Source: Catonia carolina (Eukaryota > Arthropoda > Insecta > Hemiptera > Achilidae). From it: a stretch of 64,000 bases of DNA. The position numbers and the translations under genes were made by a program. The notes under the pieces were generated by a model. The model had not been told where the DNA came from and ran no database searches. It was given only the letters and a program-made list of their open reading frames with translations. The stretch lies in assembly GCA_035578175.1 (NCBI GenBank), contig JAQMRL010000006.1, positions 59,127,001 to 59,191,000 of the forward strand. Reading direction: 5' to 3'. This document shows, piece after piece, positions 11,633 to 21,915 of this stretch (within the stretch, counting starts at the first letter, position 1; the number at the start of each line of letters is the position of its first letter).

Positions 11633-12675
11633 CCAAAAAAAACGTTACCGATGGGATGGATGAATATTTGTTTTTATATAGAGATGAAGTTATTAATTTT
11701 GTCTGAAACAGTCGGTATATCCTACTTTAACTTCTTTGTATTACGTCATTAGTAATTGAAACCTAATTTTAGAAACTACCTTTTGAATAATAAGAACGCA
11801 ATGAAGAACAGGTATCGTAAATAACTTTTATAACATCTTTTACTTTCATTTAAAAGAATTTTTAATGATCTTTATGATAAACTACATTACCCAAACGTAA
11901 TGGTATTAAATACTTGTATCATAATATTTTCCTTATTTGTGAGCATGATATCTGATATTATAAGTTTTTTTAAAAATTTGAATTAGATAAATATGAAATG
12001 TGACAAGTGAAAGAAAAGTTAATATACAAGTAGAGAAGAACATTAGAACTTAGATTGTAGACTAAGGATGATGCTATAGACGAAGAGTAGATGAAGGGGA
12101 GGGGAGTTGGTTATTTGTCAAGTAGATGAGACATAACCTTGACTTACTTCTAGTAACGTGTTTGGAATTTTTATTAAGTTCTCTGACTGACGACTAGTGT
12201 GTAGAGTTAGATGTAGTTGTGGTAGTAGTACATGTAGAATAATATTATTTTAATATATGCATCGCACTTCTTACAAGGAATGATCTATTATACCTACCAA
12301 ACGATATTAAAATATTGTCATCAAATTTTATTTCATGTGTATAATTTTCAATTTTTTTCTTTATATATTAATTGAATTTATCTAACAGTTTTTTCCCCTA
12401 AAAATCAATAAATAAATTTGTGAAAATGGTAATGTTATGAGAAATTAATACTTAAGGGGGGCAGACCATTTTCATTATCCCTATACCTGCAATACTAACT
12501 TAAATAGATTTTTTGTAGAAACCGTTAAAGCTTCACAGTTGAGCTTTGACACACCTATCTATAGTACCTTTCTATAAATTCGTACCAGAGCTTTTTTATT
12601 TAACTTTATCCATTCTAAAAATGATTTTTGTTATCAAAAAATGTTGAAATATAGCCACATAATACAATTTTTTTT
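11633..12675. other. AT-rich stretch, possible old DNA element
   Basis: No gene seen. A less AT-rich segment starting CTTAAGGGGGGCAGACC at about 12452 might be the end of a DNA transposon into which the LINE at 12,687 inserted, but no matching end was confirmed. Confidence 0.35.
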
Positions 12676-12685
12676 ATGAAAAAAC

Positions 12686-12741
12686 AACTAGAGGATGCCT
12701 TAAATGGAACTAGAAGAACTAGAGGATGCCTTAAATGGAAT
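12686..12741 (+). repeat. 31-bp-period duplication at the LINE 5' junction
   Basis: AACTAGAGGATGCCTTAAAT starts at 12686 and again at 12717. The duplicated piece sits exactly at the 5' truncation point of the LINE. Confidence 0.9.
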
Positions 12742-13453
12742 GGATGAGATCTTGAGGAAGGATTACTTCATGAAAATTAATAAGAACAAAACGAAAGTGT
12801 TGTGCAGCAGCAAGAGTGGTTTAGAAGAGATGGGAAATTTAAAAGTAGGCAACGAAAACATACAGGAAGTTGGGGAATTCTGCTATCTAGGGAGTAAAAT
12901 AACAAAGGATGGTAGAAGCACGAGTGATATCAAGAGTAGAATTGCTCAAGCTAGAAAAGCCTTTGAAATGAAAAACAGCTTACTGACTACAAACATTGAT
13001 TTACAGATTAGGAAAAATTTCTTAAAACATTATGTTTGGAGTGTAGCATTATACGGAAGTGAAACGTGGGTGATAGGGGCTGTAGAACGGAAGAGGATAG
13101 AAGCTTTTGAAATGTGGTGTTATAGGAAAATGTTAAAGATTAGGTGGGTGGACAAAATAAGTAATTTAGAGGTTCTTAGGCGAGTGGATGAAAAAAGAAG
13201 TATATGGAAGCACCTTACCAAAAGAAGGGATAGGCTAGTGGGGCATATCCTAAGACATCCAGGTATTGGGCTATCAATAATGGAGGGTAACATTGAGGGA
13301 GTAAATTGTAGAGGGAGGCAGAGATTAGAATATATAAAGCAAATTACAAAAGATGTAGGGTGTTACAGGTATGTAGATATGAAACGACTTGCGCAAGATA
13401 GAACAGGTTGGAGAACTGCATCAAACCAGTCGAGAGACTGATGACAAAAAAAA
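12687..13453 (+). mobile_element. RTE-type LINE insertion, 5'-truncated, with 11-bp target duplication
   Basis: The 245-codon frame 12704-13441 is the C-terminal third of a LINE reverse transcriptase. Motifs in order: MKINKNKTKVLC (about residue 23), EVGEFCYLGSKITKDG, WSVALYGSETWVI, EAFEMWCYRKMLKIRWVDK, RRDRLVGHILRH, then a C-terminal DRTGWRTAS. The catalytic YADD and the endonuclease lie upstream and are missing because of 5' truncation. ATGAAAAAACA occurs on both sides (12676-12686 and 13454-13464), a clear target-site duplication, and an A-rich tail precedes the right copy. The open frame and crisp duplication suggest a fairly recent insertion. Confidence 0.88.
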
Positions 13454-13464
13454 ATGAAAAAACA

Positions 13465-14955
13465 CTAAAAAAATAAAAACTTCAAAATTTTTGAAACACC
13501 TCTTGAGTAAATAGACACCTTAGTACTAAAATGTAGTGTGCGAAATTTCTCACTCTTACGTGGGATGGTTCCTGAAATAAGTGTACCTAAAATCAAAAAA
13601 TACAGTATGTGCAAAATGCAGATACAGTAAAAGCATAATACCGCAACAAAAACACCTATTGCCAGTTGGAATTAACTTCCAAAGAAAAACACACCAATAT
13701 TTATATCACGTTACAGCTGATTCCTATGCGTTCTAGAAATTATTGCCTTTATGTGAACGCAATCTTCATAATGTTAGAGCAGTAATGTCATTATATAAAT
13801 CTCAAATTACAAGAATGAAAAACATAAAAATTATTGAAATAAACATTACGTACCCCACCAACGTAAAAACACAATTTGTTTAACATAAAAAGCAACCAAT
13901 GTCGTGTTATATCAATTTAAATAGGGGGAAACGATCTATCAATTATGGTAAAATTGAAAAATCGATATTTTTTATTAAAATCAGTCTGTTCCCATTAAAG
14001 GAGTTACATTTTTAAGAAATTACTGTTCAAAAATTTACTCAGTTTGATATTTATTAAAAATGAAAGCTTTATGAAACGGAACATTCCTCTGCCTTCAGAT
14101 TTTTTATTCAGTTCATCATTTTAACGCACTTTGTAATCATCTCCTTCGTATACCGGTTCAAAAATCTACTATTTGAACCTCCTCACACGTTGATATCTGT
14201 TTGTAACTAAGTACGCGTTTCACAACATAATTGTCAACTGTGCATACATCACATTAAAAATATATTATTAAAATTTATGATGATGAGAGATACGAAGGTT
14301 TGTATATTTATCAAAAACTATTGCTTATTGAAATCCCTGCTCTAGAAACATCACGAACGTTGATGTGGGTTATTAAAAGCAGATTATTGGACAAAAAGTT
14401 ATGTACGTATCTTATGATTAATTTTCTTATGATTTTTGTGAGTTATGTATCTTATGTTATGCATCTTATGATTTTATGATTCGTCGGTTAGAGTTAAGTA
14501 ATAATTTCGTCCTGAAAAACCTTTAAAAACAACTGCGATCGTAGAAAAGTTTCTTTTACATATAGTTATTCTTAGGTCATTATGTAGAACGATGTAAGTT
14601 ACATAAAAGGCAGTGGTTACAATTATTTGTAATTATGTTTCCGATTGAAATCTTTAATTTTGTTTCGATTGAAAGTTTTCCAGAGGTTTACATGTGCTCG
14701 GTTGGCATTATGGTATGGTTATAGAAATTATTTATGAGCTATTTATTTCAGGTCAGTAGGTAATTTAAGTCGTCCTGAAGTATAATTATCATAACTTTGC
14801 TCGTTTACATAAATTATTTTATTTTGCAGTTGTATGAATACAACCAGCGAAAAGATTACAAAAAATATATAGCCTAGTATATAAAATACAGTTTCTCTCA
14901 AATTAAAAATTATACACAACAATACAGTAACAACACCAGAAATAACTTATTCATG
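13465..14955. other. AT-rich stretch, nothing recognised
   Basis: No reading frame above 60 codons and no recognised repeat. Short repeats of TTATGTATCTTATG occur around 14400-14470. Confidence 0.45.
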
Positions 14956-14959
14956 TGAA

Positions 14960-15081
14960 ACACTACTTAAGCTTAAAATCAAGAACAGATCAGAAGAACT
15001 TCAGAGAGTGAAAAGAAGAAGTCTAAGAACGGTCACTAACAAAAAACCTATTGAATAGAGAAAAAACCGACTTCTTTCTAA
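14960..15081 (+). pseudogene. RTE/CR1-type LINE remnant, left part
   Basis: Reads RSEELQRVKRRSLRTVTNKK and then a stop. It corresponds to ERRTLRTCVNKK of the 4.7 kb remnant. It is interrupted by the Helitron at 15,082 and resumes after 15,617. Confidence 0.6.
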
Positions 15082-15617
15082 TCTACACAAATATTATAAT
15101 GACAATGCATGTTTTTTTGCGCAGGTTAATTTCGAAAACAACTGAACAAATTTTCACAAAATTTTAACACCATATTCGTATTTACATTCACAACAACATT
15201 TTATTTTTAAATAAAATGTTGTGCGGGCCCTAATAAAGATTTTCATAAATATGTATGTGTGTCTCTGTGTGTGTGTGTACATGTGAGTACGTATTGCTGT
15301 TGAAGTAGGTGAAGGGGTTTGAAGTTGGTGAAAGACATACGCGGGGAAAATGTATGAGCGGTCGTCGTGCGTGTGTGTGTGTGTGTGTGTGAGAGGGGTT
15401 AAGGGGGGGAGAGAGGGATGTAGAGAGAGAAATAGGCTGGGAGAGAGTGTGAGAGGGGTTAAGGGGGAGGGAGAGGGATGTAGAGAGAGAGATAGGCTGG
15501 GAGAGAGAATTAGGGAATTCAAACGCTAGCAACTACATGATTTCTTGGACCTATTTATTTTAAAAAATTGATTAGGCCACACATTTTTCGCGTGCAAAGC
15601 CGCGTGGGGTATGCTAG
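15082..15617 (+). mobile_element. Non-autonomous Helitron, 536 bp
   Basis: The 5' end TCTACACAAATATTATAATG at 15082 and the following GGTTAATTTCGAAAACAACT stretch match the usual start of insect Helitrons (TCTAYACTAATATTATAAA, then GTTAATCTCGAAAACTACT-like). The 3' end GCAAAGCCGCGTGGGGTATG plus CTAG ends at 15617, a Helitron CTRR terminus after a GC-rich segment. Insertion is between A15081 and T15618 with no target duplication, as expected. No RepHel ORF is present, so it is non-autonomous. The interior is filled with GT and GA microsatellites and a 60-bp tandem duplication. Confidence 0.85.
15391..15510. repeat. Two tandem 60-bp units, GA-rich
   Basis: Both units start GAGAGGGGTTAAGGGGG and include ATAGGCTGGGAGAGAG, with a few differences. 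A (GT)n tract precedes them at 15368-15390. They lie inside the Helitron. Confidence 0.9.
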
Positions 15618-16010
15618 TGAAATGATATATCAGGAAAACGAACCCTTAATAAACATTATGAGAACAAAAAGACTGTAATAGGGCTCCCTGAAGAATGACT
15701 GACCAAGAAACTGCTAGCTTACCAAAAGAAAAATAAAGATATGAATATTTGGTTAGGGGAAATAGAGGACGACCTTATTGAGCTGGAAAAAACGAAAGAG
15801 CAAATTTTGGACAGGGAGGAAAAACTACTCTTAAAAAACAAAATTAAAAATCAAAATTTCATAACAAAAGAAGGTACAACGTAACAGAGGAACAGAGATT
15901 TTAGAGATCTGAAATAATGAAATAGTATTGGGTAAAGAAGGAAAGTTCCCAGAAACGGTCTTTCAATCCTTGACTAGATTTGCTCCAATGAGAGCCTAAC
16001 AAAAATAAAA
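15618..16010 (+). pseudogene. RTE/CR1-type LINE remnant, right part
   Basis: Continues the 14.96 kb remnant: INIMRTKR (around 15650), then in another frame MNIWLGEIEDDLIELEKTKE and DREEKLLLKNK (15740-15840). This charged helix-like stretch resembles the equivalent pieces at 0.2 kb and 35.5 kb. Confidence 0.6.
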
Positions 16011-16479
16011 TACAGTATCATATAGAAACCGCGTAAATGGCTTTCAGGAGAACACCCAGTGGTAACTCACCAGAGAACGAAAAATGTGTTAAATTTAATT
16101 TCATATTTTTTACACATACTTACTGTTAGAGTTATGTTAATTTCTCTACTCCATCGGCGTTTCAGTCATTCTGCGATTCCTGGTAGGTATGAAAAATTCA
16201 TATTGCATATTAAGGGACTATTATGATATTTTAAATTTGTCTCTGAACCTGCGATACAAGTTTAGAATGTGTCATTGCCATAAGGGACGTGTACGTCACC
16301 GTGTAGTATTCTGTTGGATACATAACTTGGTCAATTAATAATGAGTTGCAAGAATTTATTTTGGTAATGCTGTATTCGTGAAATAATTGGTGGATTTGCT
16401 GCAACATAAATCTGACTACTATAAGCCAGATCGGTAAACTTAATAAAATAAATTTCATAACTTAATGAGAAAATTTTAA
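16011..16479. other. AT-rich stretch, nothing recognised
   Basis: A 75-codon minus frame (16231-16458) has no motif I recognise. Confidence 0.4.
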
Positions 16480-16990
16480 AGTTCTTGCTTTTTCTCTTTC
16501 TCTTCAGATTTTCTTAAAAACTGCTCCTAAGATGTTTTAAAAAAATCATCTTACTTATTGCGTTTTTTTGGTGCTATACAAGATAGTATAAGTAACAAGT
16601 CTATTGAAATTCTTCAGGAGACAGCGCTCTCGTGGCAAAATGTTTTATTTTTAAAGATTGCAGCCTAAATATATATTTTAGTTCAAAAGAGTAGAAATAA
16701 AGTTGAAGGAAATGAACAAAACTATAACTTTTATTTAAAATATTTGTTCCTACAACGTTCAAATCATCGTCAAATCTGGTGATTCTCTGTAGTTTTAAGT
16801 CAGAGGTTGATTTTCATATAGCGTCATTCACTCATAATTGAAATTACGTTGTTTTTCATTTTGCGTTGTTTACTTATAATTAAACATAGGTTGTATTGTT
16901 CATAAGGTCATTATTTATATTGGCAAGAAAAATATCGTGTGAGTGTTTTATACCTGATTTTTATTAATATTTCCTTTTTATTACAGTACT
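16480..16990 (+). repeat. Repeat D copy 1 (unclassified)
   Basis: Shares with 40.1-40.7 kb and 42.64-43.02 kb the ordered motifs GAGGTTGATTTTCAT, TTCACTCATAATTGAAATTA, TTATTTATATTGGCAAG and CGTGTGAGTGTTTTA. No coding capacity is seen and the ends are not defined. Confidence 0.65.
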
Positions 16991-17102
16991 TTAGGTGCAT
17001 CTTATGATTTTATACACAAGAAGATACCTTGTAGAACCACTGTCTGTATTTATGTCTGTAAGTCTGGTTGTCTTGTCTTATCTCGTTTTAAGTATGTATA
17101 TA

Positions 17103-17148
<46 letters not shown>

Positions 17149-17820
17149 TGTGTAAGTGTGAGTATGTGATGTCCTACATCCAGTATGGGGAACAAGGACG
17201 TAGAGGTCTCAGTTCTTGAAGTCTGTAGTATATCAGCAAGCCAACTTCTTCGACTCTCCAGCATAACTTGACACTGTTGTTGTTTCTGTTGTAGATGTAT
17301 CTACTATCTCATTTTATTTTTTTATACAATATATTTACCTTCTTTTTCTAACTTCATATTTTATAAATAAACATCAAGTTTCATTATATTGCTTAATTGT
17401 ATAAAGATGAGTAAGATAACGTTTATATGTTTGTTTAACGTATGACATGTAAGTACAAAAAAATTTAGATAGTTTTATTAAAAATGAAAGACACTATAAC
17501 AAAGTAAAAATGTTTTTCAACAAAATTATTTGCATATTTAAATTGTCAAACTAATAATAAAATTTTACATTATTAATGAAAGATTCGGGTTCAATCACCT
17601 AATCCTATCTTATAAATCGTAAATAAATATTCTATGCTATTTAAATTATCTGATTGAAATCTGATAATTCGGTGCTGTTTACAAAGTTAGAGAATGATTT
17701 ATAAAGGTCATTGTATTTACTTAGTTTAACTTCTGATTGATAAAACCACCTGATTTCTTTAGAGAGTACAAAGGTGATAGGTGTAGGTACTGATCATCTC
17801 ATTCAAAGTAGGTTTGAATA
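16991..17820. other. AT-rich stretch with a (TA)n tract
   Basis: A (TA)n microsatellite at 17109-17145 produces the spurious IYIYIY frame. Nothing else recognised. Confidence 0.6.
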
Positions 17821-18120
17821 CGTTTTACGGTATTTACGTGGGATGTGATCTTATATGTTATCATACAACCAGCAATCACTTATGCCTCTTCCAAGTTTCC
17901 TTGGGTCGGGCTTAACACAACTCCTTATTACCTCTCGATCTTTACCACAGAACCGTCTCTCCTCCATTACTCTCTTGGTATCACATCTTTTTCCCAATTC
18001 ATCCATAACTGAACCCATCACCTCACCCATGGTCTGTGCCTTGGTCTTTTTCCATACATCTTCAAGTACAGTATCACTTTACGCAATCTAATTTCATTCA
18101 TCCTTCTGATATGACCAAAC
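17820..18120 (-). pseudogene. RTE/CR1-type LINE remnant, RT C-terminus
   Basis: On the minus strand from 18119: WSYQKDE/FGHIRRMNE, then (frameshifted) LEDVWKKTKAQTMGEVMG, a DELGKRCDTKRVMEERRFCG-like stretch, and KPDPRKLGRGISDCWLYDNI ending at a stop near 17852. This is the GHIxRM tail of LINE reverse transcriptases. The mariner at 18,123 cut it at the GHIRRM block. Sequence right of the mariner (19,058-19,110) reads ARMELKRVG then NVDEIY, consistent with the upstream part. Confidence 0.65.
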
Positions 18121-18122
18121 TA

Positions 18123-19055
18123 CGAGATATGGCTATTAAATAACGAGACTGACGTTGTAAAATATTTTATTTTAATTTTATACATAGTCACTTATTGTTA
18201 ACTTCAATATACACTCCTTCTCTATCTCTAGAACACTCCATGCGAATTTTCCATTGTTGGAAACAGTGCTGGAAGTCATCTTCTGACAGCTCCTTCAGGA
18301 CACGTGCCGCTTTCTCTTTTACAGCTTTCACAGACTCAAATCTTGTCCCTTATAATGCAGATTTCACCGTAGGGAACAGGTAGTAGATAATAACATGTGA
18401 TGAAACGTGTTTTTACTTATGATCCGAAAACGAAGGGCCAATCCATGCGCTGGAAAAGCCGAACTTCACCGAGAGCCAAAAAAGCTCAAATGAGCAAGTC
18501 AAAATTTAAAGTAATGCTGATTGTATTTTTTGATATCCATGGGATTGAGTACCTTCACTGGGTTCTGAAGGTCAAATAATTAATTAATATTACTAGCTTG
18601 AGGTACATTCTGAACTACGTCAAAGAGCAAGGAAAAATCGCCCCGAAATGTGGAAGGACATATCATGGGTTCGACACCAATACAATGCGCCAGCTCATTC
18701 CGTGTTATCTGTCAAGAGGTTCCTAACAAAGAACAGCATCTCAGTGTTAGAACATCCACCTTATTCACCAGATCTTGCACCATGTGGCATGTGGCACCTG
18801 TTTTCTAAGGTGAAATCTGCATTAAAAGGGACAAGATTTGAGTCTGTGGAAGCTGTAAAAGAGAAAGCGGCACGTGTCCTGAAGGACCTGACAGAAGATG
18901 ACTTCCAGCACTGTTTCCAACAATGGAAAATTCGCATGGAGTGTTGTAGGAATAGAGAAGGAGTGTATATTGAAGGTAACAGTAAGTGATTATGTAGTAT
19001 AAAATTAAAATTAAATTTTTTTACGTCAGTCTCGTTATTTAATAGCCACACCTCG
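18123..19055 (+). mobile_element. Rearranged mariner, 933 bp, with 260-bp inverted ends
   Basis: Flanked by TA on both sides (18121-18122, 19056-19057). The terminal 32 bp are inverted repeats (CGAGATATGGCTATTAAATA left; right end matches with two differences). The inverted homology is far longer than a TIR: 18123-18383 is a reverse copy of 18798-19055, including the C-terminal coding sequence. The expected 5' end and helix-turn-helix region are missing, replaced by an inverted copy of the 3' end. The sense strand of the middle and right part encodes transposase pieces (next entry). Confidence 0.88.
18397..18989 (+). pseudogene. mariner transposase, broken and catalytically dead
   Basis: The first piece (18397-18579) has YDPKTKGQSMRWKSR, SPRAKKAQMSKSK and MLIVFFDIHGIEYLHW, with the first catalytic Asp in FFDIHG. 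The second piece (18648-18989) has RHQYNAPAHSV and then PPYSPDLAPCGMW. In active mariners these read HxDNAPAH and APCDFF, so the second Asp is Tyr and the third is Gly; the spacing is the diagnostic 34 residues. A stop and frameshift separate the pieces, and the N-terminal DNA-binding part is gone. It cannot encode an active enzyme. Confidence 0.88.
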
Positions 19056-19057
19056 TA

Positions 19058-19204
19058 AAGTAGATTTCGTCTACATTACTTTAACCCACCCTCTTTAATT
19101 CCATTCTCGCAATGTTCCCTAATAACTGTAATATTTGAACGATTAAAAACAGACTATGGCTTTACCTTTAATCATAGTATGCAGTTTCTCATTTTTACGT
19201 ATTC
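19058..19204 (-). pseudogene. Probable continuation of the LINE remnant right of the mariner
   Basis: On the minus strand, ARMELKRVG, a stop, and SNVDEIYFT run directly into the mariner boundary. This fits the RNEEIRRRVG...DKIxxxxL segment that normally precedes WFGHIRRM. The match is short. Confidence 0.35.
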
Positions 19205-19614
19205 TATACTCATATCCTTCTCATTATGCCCATAACAGGCAGGTGGAGTGTTAAATTATATGTAATCGATCTCCTAGTTTCAGGGCTACAAAAATAATTT
19301 TGTTTCTTATCACGTGATCAGCCAATTACATTACTAATCATTTAAGAACAGAAGAGGTAGAGGTTTAAAATACACTAGTTAAAGTTATCTTCTCTGAGAG
19401 TAATGAATTCTATTATACAGCCAGACCCTGTTGGTGAATGAAGTGAAGTGTATCGTTTGCAGGGTGGAAAGTAGATGATTTTCAGAGAGTCTGGCATGCT
19501 AATAAGCAAACTTTTCTATTCAGTGAGGAAGGAAATTGTAAATTACCTCTCTTCTCGTTTTACTTAGTAAAGCCTCTAGAGGATCAAACCAGTTTTTCGG
19601 CTGATGACGTAAAC
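19205..19614 (+). mobile_element. SINE-A copy, nearly complete
   Basis: Runs from ATGCCCATAACAGGCAGGTG to TTCGGCTGATGACGTAAAC with all internal landmarks in sense order. The short AAC tail has decayed to AAACAATATAC. Confidence 0.88.
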
Positions 19615-20964
19615 AATATACAACATAACTCTCATACTGGTTATAAAATCCTATTTAGAATCTTTCTTTCAAAATTTCTTTTCATGTTGCAATCTGTTTC
19701 TGAGAGTTCACCTTGGACAGCCATAGGGGAAACGGGATGAATCAAGCACAAGTAGTATATATTAATACTTGTAACAATATTTATTAATTTAGCTTTAAAT
19801 AATTTTATATTAGGAAAGTAGGTTCTATTTCTCACGTGAATTCGTTAGGGGTGATATCAACAAATCGGAAATACGGGCAATGGTGGTACAGTCATTTTCT
19901 AACGATACCAGATAATAAAACACTCAAACAGGTTTCTGATTTACTAAACAACCGAACAATGTATTATTGGACGACCTCGGAAGAGACAAACATCCAAACT
20001 ACTTGAAGAAATAGTAGATTACTAAGTTTGAAGTTAGAACAGCTCAGGAGGTCTAATCCGTGTGTTTTACAGTTGAAGTTCATTTAAATTTACCAAAACA
20101 AAATCCGGAAGTTATTTAGAGCGCTAGTGTACAAGACACTGTAAAGCGGACGAACTGAAGTACTGTTTTAGGTCAAACTTCGAAACATTTTAACACGTTA
20201 AAACCCACTGGTACTACTTTATTATAAATCTTAGTTGTCGCTAATGATTCAAATTTAAATAAACTTGAAAAAAATAAAAGCCGGTTAACAACTTCAAGGT
20301 CAAAATTAATCACCAAAGAAATTGGCCGTTTTAATTCTTGTTCTTTAAATTGTTCTAATCATAATATTTTAGCGGTAATAAATTTTTATTTGGATCCAAT
20401 GGGAGAGGTGAATACATGGTTCTGATTACTGATATCAATCAACGAGTAAAGTGGCACCAATTGGGTTTTTCTAACTCTTTTACGTTTCGAGCCAAAAAAA
20501 AACTTGTCAGATGAATTAATTAAATGTATTTATATAAAAATATTCTATAAATCTTTCTGAAGTCAATAGTACATTGGAATAAGTAAGAAAATGACAAACT
20601 GAAATAAAAAAATAAAATTGTTTGTCTTATCCAATCTAAGAATGTTGTAGTGAACAAAACAATAAATAACTATGAAGTAAAGATTCATAAATATTTTGGA
20701 ACAACAATTCTATTTAATTTTTGGTTAGGTCGAAAATAGAAAGTAATGAAAACATTTTGGAGCAGGTATTCCATTTTAAATATTTGGGATGTGTTGTATC
20801 TTTTGCAAACAAGCGGGATTTGACGAATAATCTTAATAAATTTAAGTGTAAGTATAAGTATAATAAATAAGTTTAAGTATCCTATCATTACTATATTTCA
20901 GTATTTTCTTTAATTAATAAGTAAATAAATATAATAGATCAATAATCATTAATTATCATGAAAA
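19615..20964. other. AT-rich stretch with a possible LINE scrap
   Basis: Around 19970-20035 a frame reads GRPRKRQTSKLLEEIVDY-like sequence, reminiscent of the RRGRPRKxW segment of RTE-type LINEs, but it is too short to claim. The remainder is AT-rich and unassigned. Confidence 0.35.
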
Positions 20965-20965
20965 T

Positions 20966-21050
20966 TGTTTTTTGTCATCAGTCTAACGGCTGGTTTGATA
21001 CAGGTCTCCAAGTTGTTCTGTCTTGCGTAAGTCGTTTCATATCAACATAT
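20966..21050 (-). mobile_element. RTE-type LINE 3' end fragment
   Basis: Reverse complement of the end of the 12.69-13.45 kb LINE: GATATGAAACGACTTACGC, AACTTGGAGACCTG, AACCAGCCGTTAGACTGATG and then the A-rich tail. Only about 85 bp remain. Confidence 0.75.
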
Positions 21051-21535
21051 CCGGATGGAGGACTAGTTTACCTCCGGAATGTTTTACCAGAGAGGACGCC
21101 ATCATAATTTTTTTATATTTTGAAGTTCTCGAAGTTCTTGATGTTCTCGAAGCTCTTGAAAACTTGCATATACTAAGTAAGCCTAACCAGAATCATACAT
21201 GAAAGAGTTTCCTCCCGATAATTCTAGTCAGACAGAAAAAGCTGTAGTTTACTGTTGCTTTCAGCTCTTTGGTTGGCAGACTGAATGCCCCAAGCCACTG
21301 TCTGCCAGGGTGGAATGGGCAGCCCTTCCAGTTCCGTTTACCATGAGACGGTCATCGTGCTGATGAGCGATCACAAGGTTACTAACAGGCAACGTGAATT
21401 CACACAACGTGAACTTATGGATAGACACTAGCCTTCTATCTCGGCCGGTTACCTTAAGCCTTTTGTAAAAGGAATTAAGGGGTCTTTTTCCAGTTGACGA
21501 TAGAAGCCCTTTATAGCCCAAAAACATATTATTAT
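21051..21535. repeat. GC-richer unclassified segment
   Basis: Base composition departs from the AT-rich flanks. It includes CCGGATGGAGGACTAGTTTA, CTCCGGAATGTTTTACC and a TTGCTTTCAGCTCTTTGGTT stretch, which remind me of untranslated 3' regions of insect retroposons. The 88-codon minus frame (21261-21527) has no motif. It probably belongs to the same or a neighbouring retroposon as the fragment at 20,966, but I cannot show this. Confidence 0.35.
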
Positions 21536-21769
21536 TCTAATAATTTCATTGTCATTATTTTTATTATACTATCATTCATTTTACGTAATCATGGGTTTAT
21601 TATTTCGTATGTTAAATCAGAGGAAAGATCAATGGAGTGCTCTCGACTTTATTGCCAAACTTCATGTTAATTTATTTCAATGTAACATTCCATTCAGTTT
21701 TCTTGTATTTTGTATAGTTCTGAATTAAAAATAAAAGTTAAAAGAAACGTTTTAGCATATTTGACGAAA

Positions 21770-21915
21770 GATATGTACAACGTTAGAGCACAAGACTAGG
21801 AAAGACACTCGTTTAACATTTTATGAAACATGGTGATATCTGTAGTGTTGTAAGGAAGTGAGGTGTGGGTTTCAATATACAAGATGAAATGGACATTACT
21901 GGTCAAAACTTTCTT
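21770..21915 (+). pseudogene. RTE/CR1-type LINE remnant, small
   Basis: Conceptual translation gives KTRKDTRLTFYETMVISVVL and then GSEVWVS in the same frame after a stop, followed by MKWTLLVKTFF. The pattern T-R-x-x-FYKTMVVPVLLYGSExW is the standard RT thumb-region block. Broken and about 145 bp long. Confidence 0.6.

Noticed and set aside
15360..15510. CRISPR-like tandem repeats
   Set aside because: Eukaryotic context, no unique spacers, just two 60-bp GA-rich units.
15154..15532. Open frames rich in S/L/P and H/T repeats
   Set aside because: Products of GA and GT microsatellites inside the Helitron.
17855..18091. Plus-strand 78-codon frame
   Set aside because: Antisense shadow of an RTE-type LINE tail.
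18761..19051. Minus-strand 96-codon frame and plus-strand 18195-18383
   Set aside because: Antisense readings of the mariner 3' end; they exist twice only because that end is duplicated in inverse orientation.
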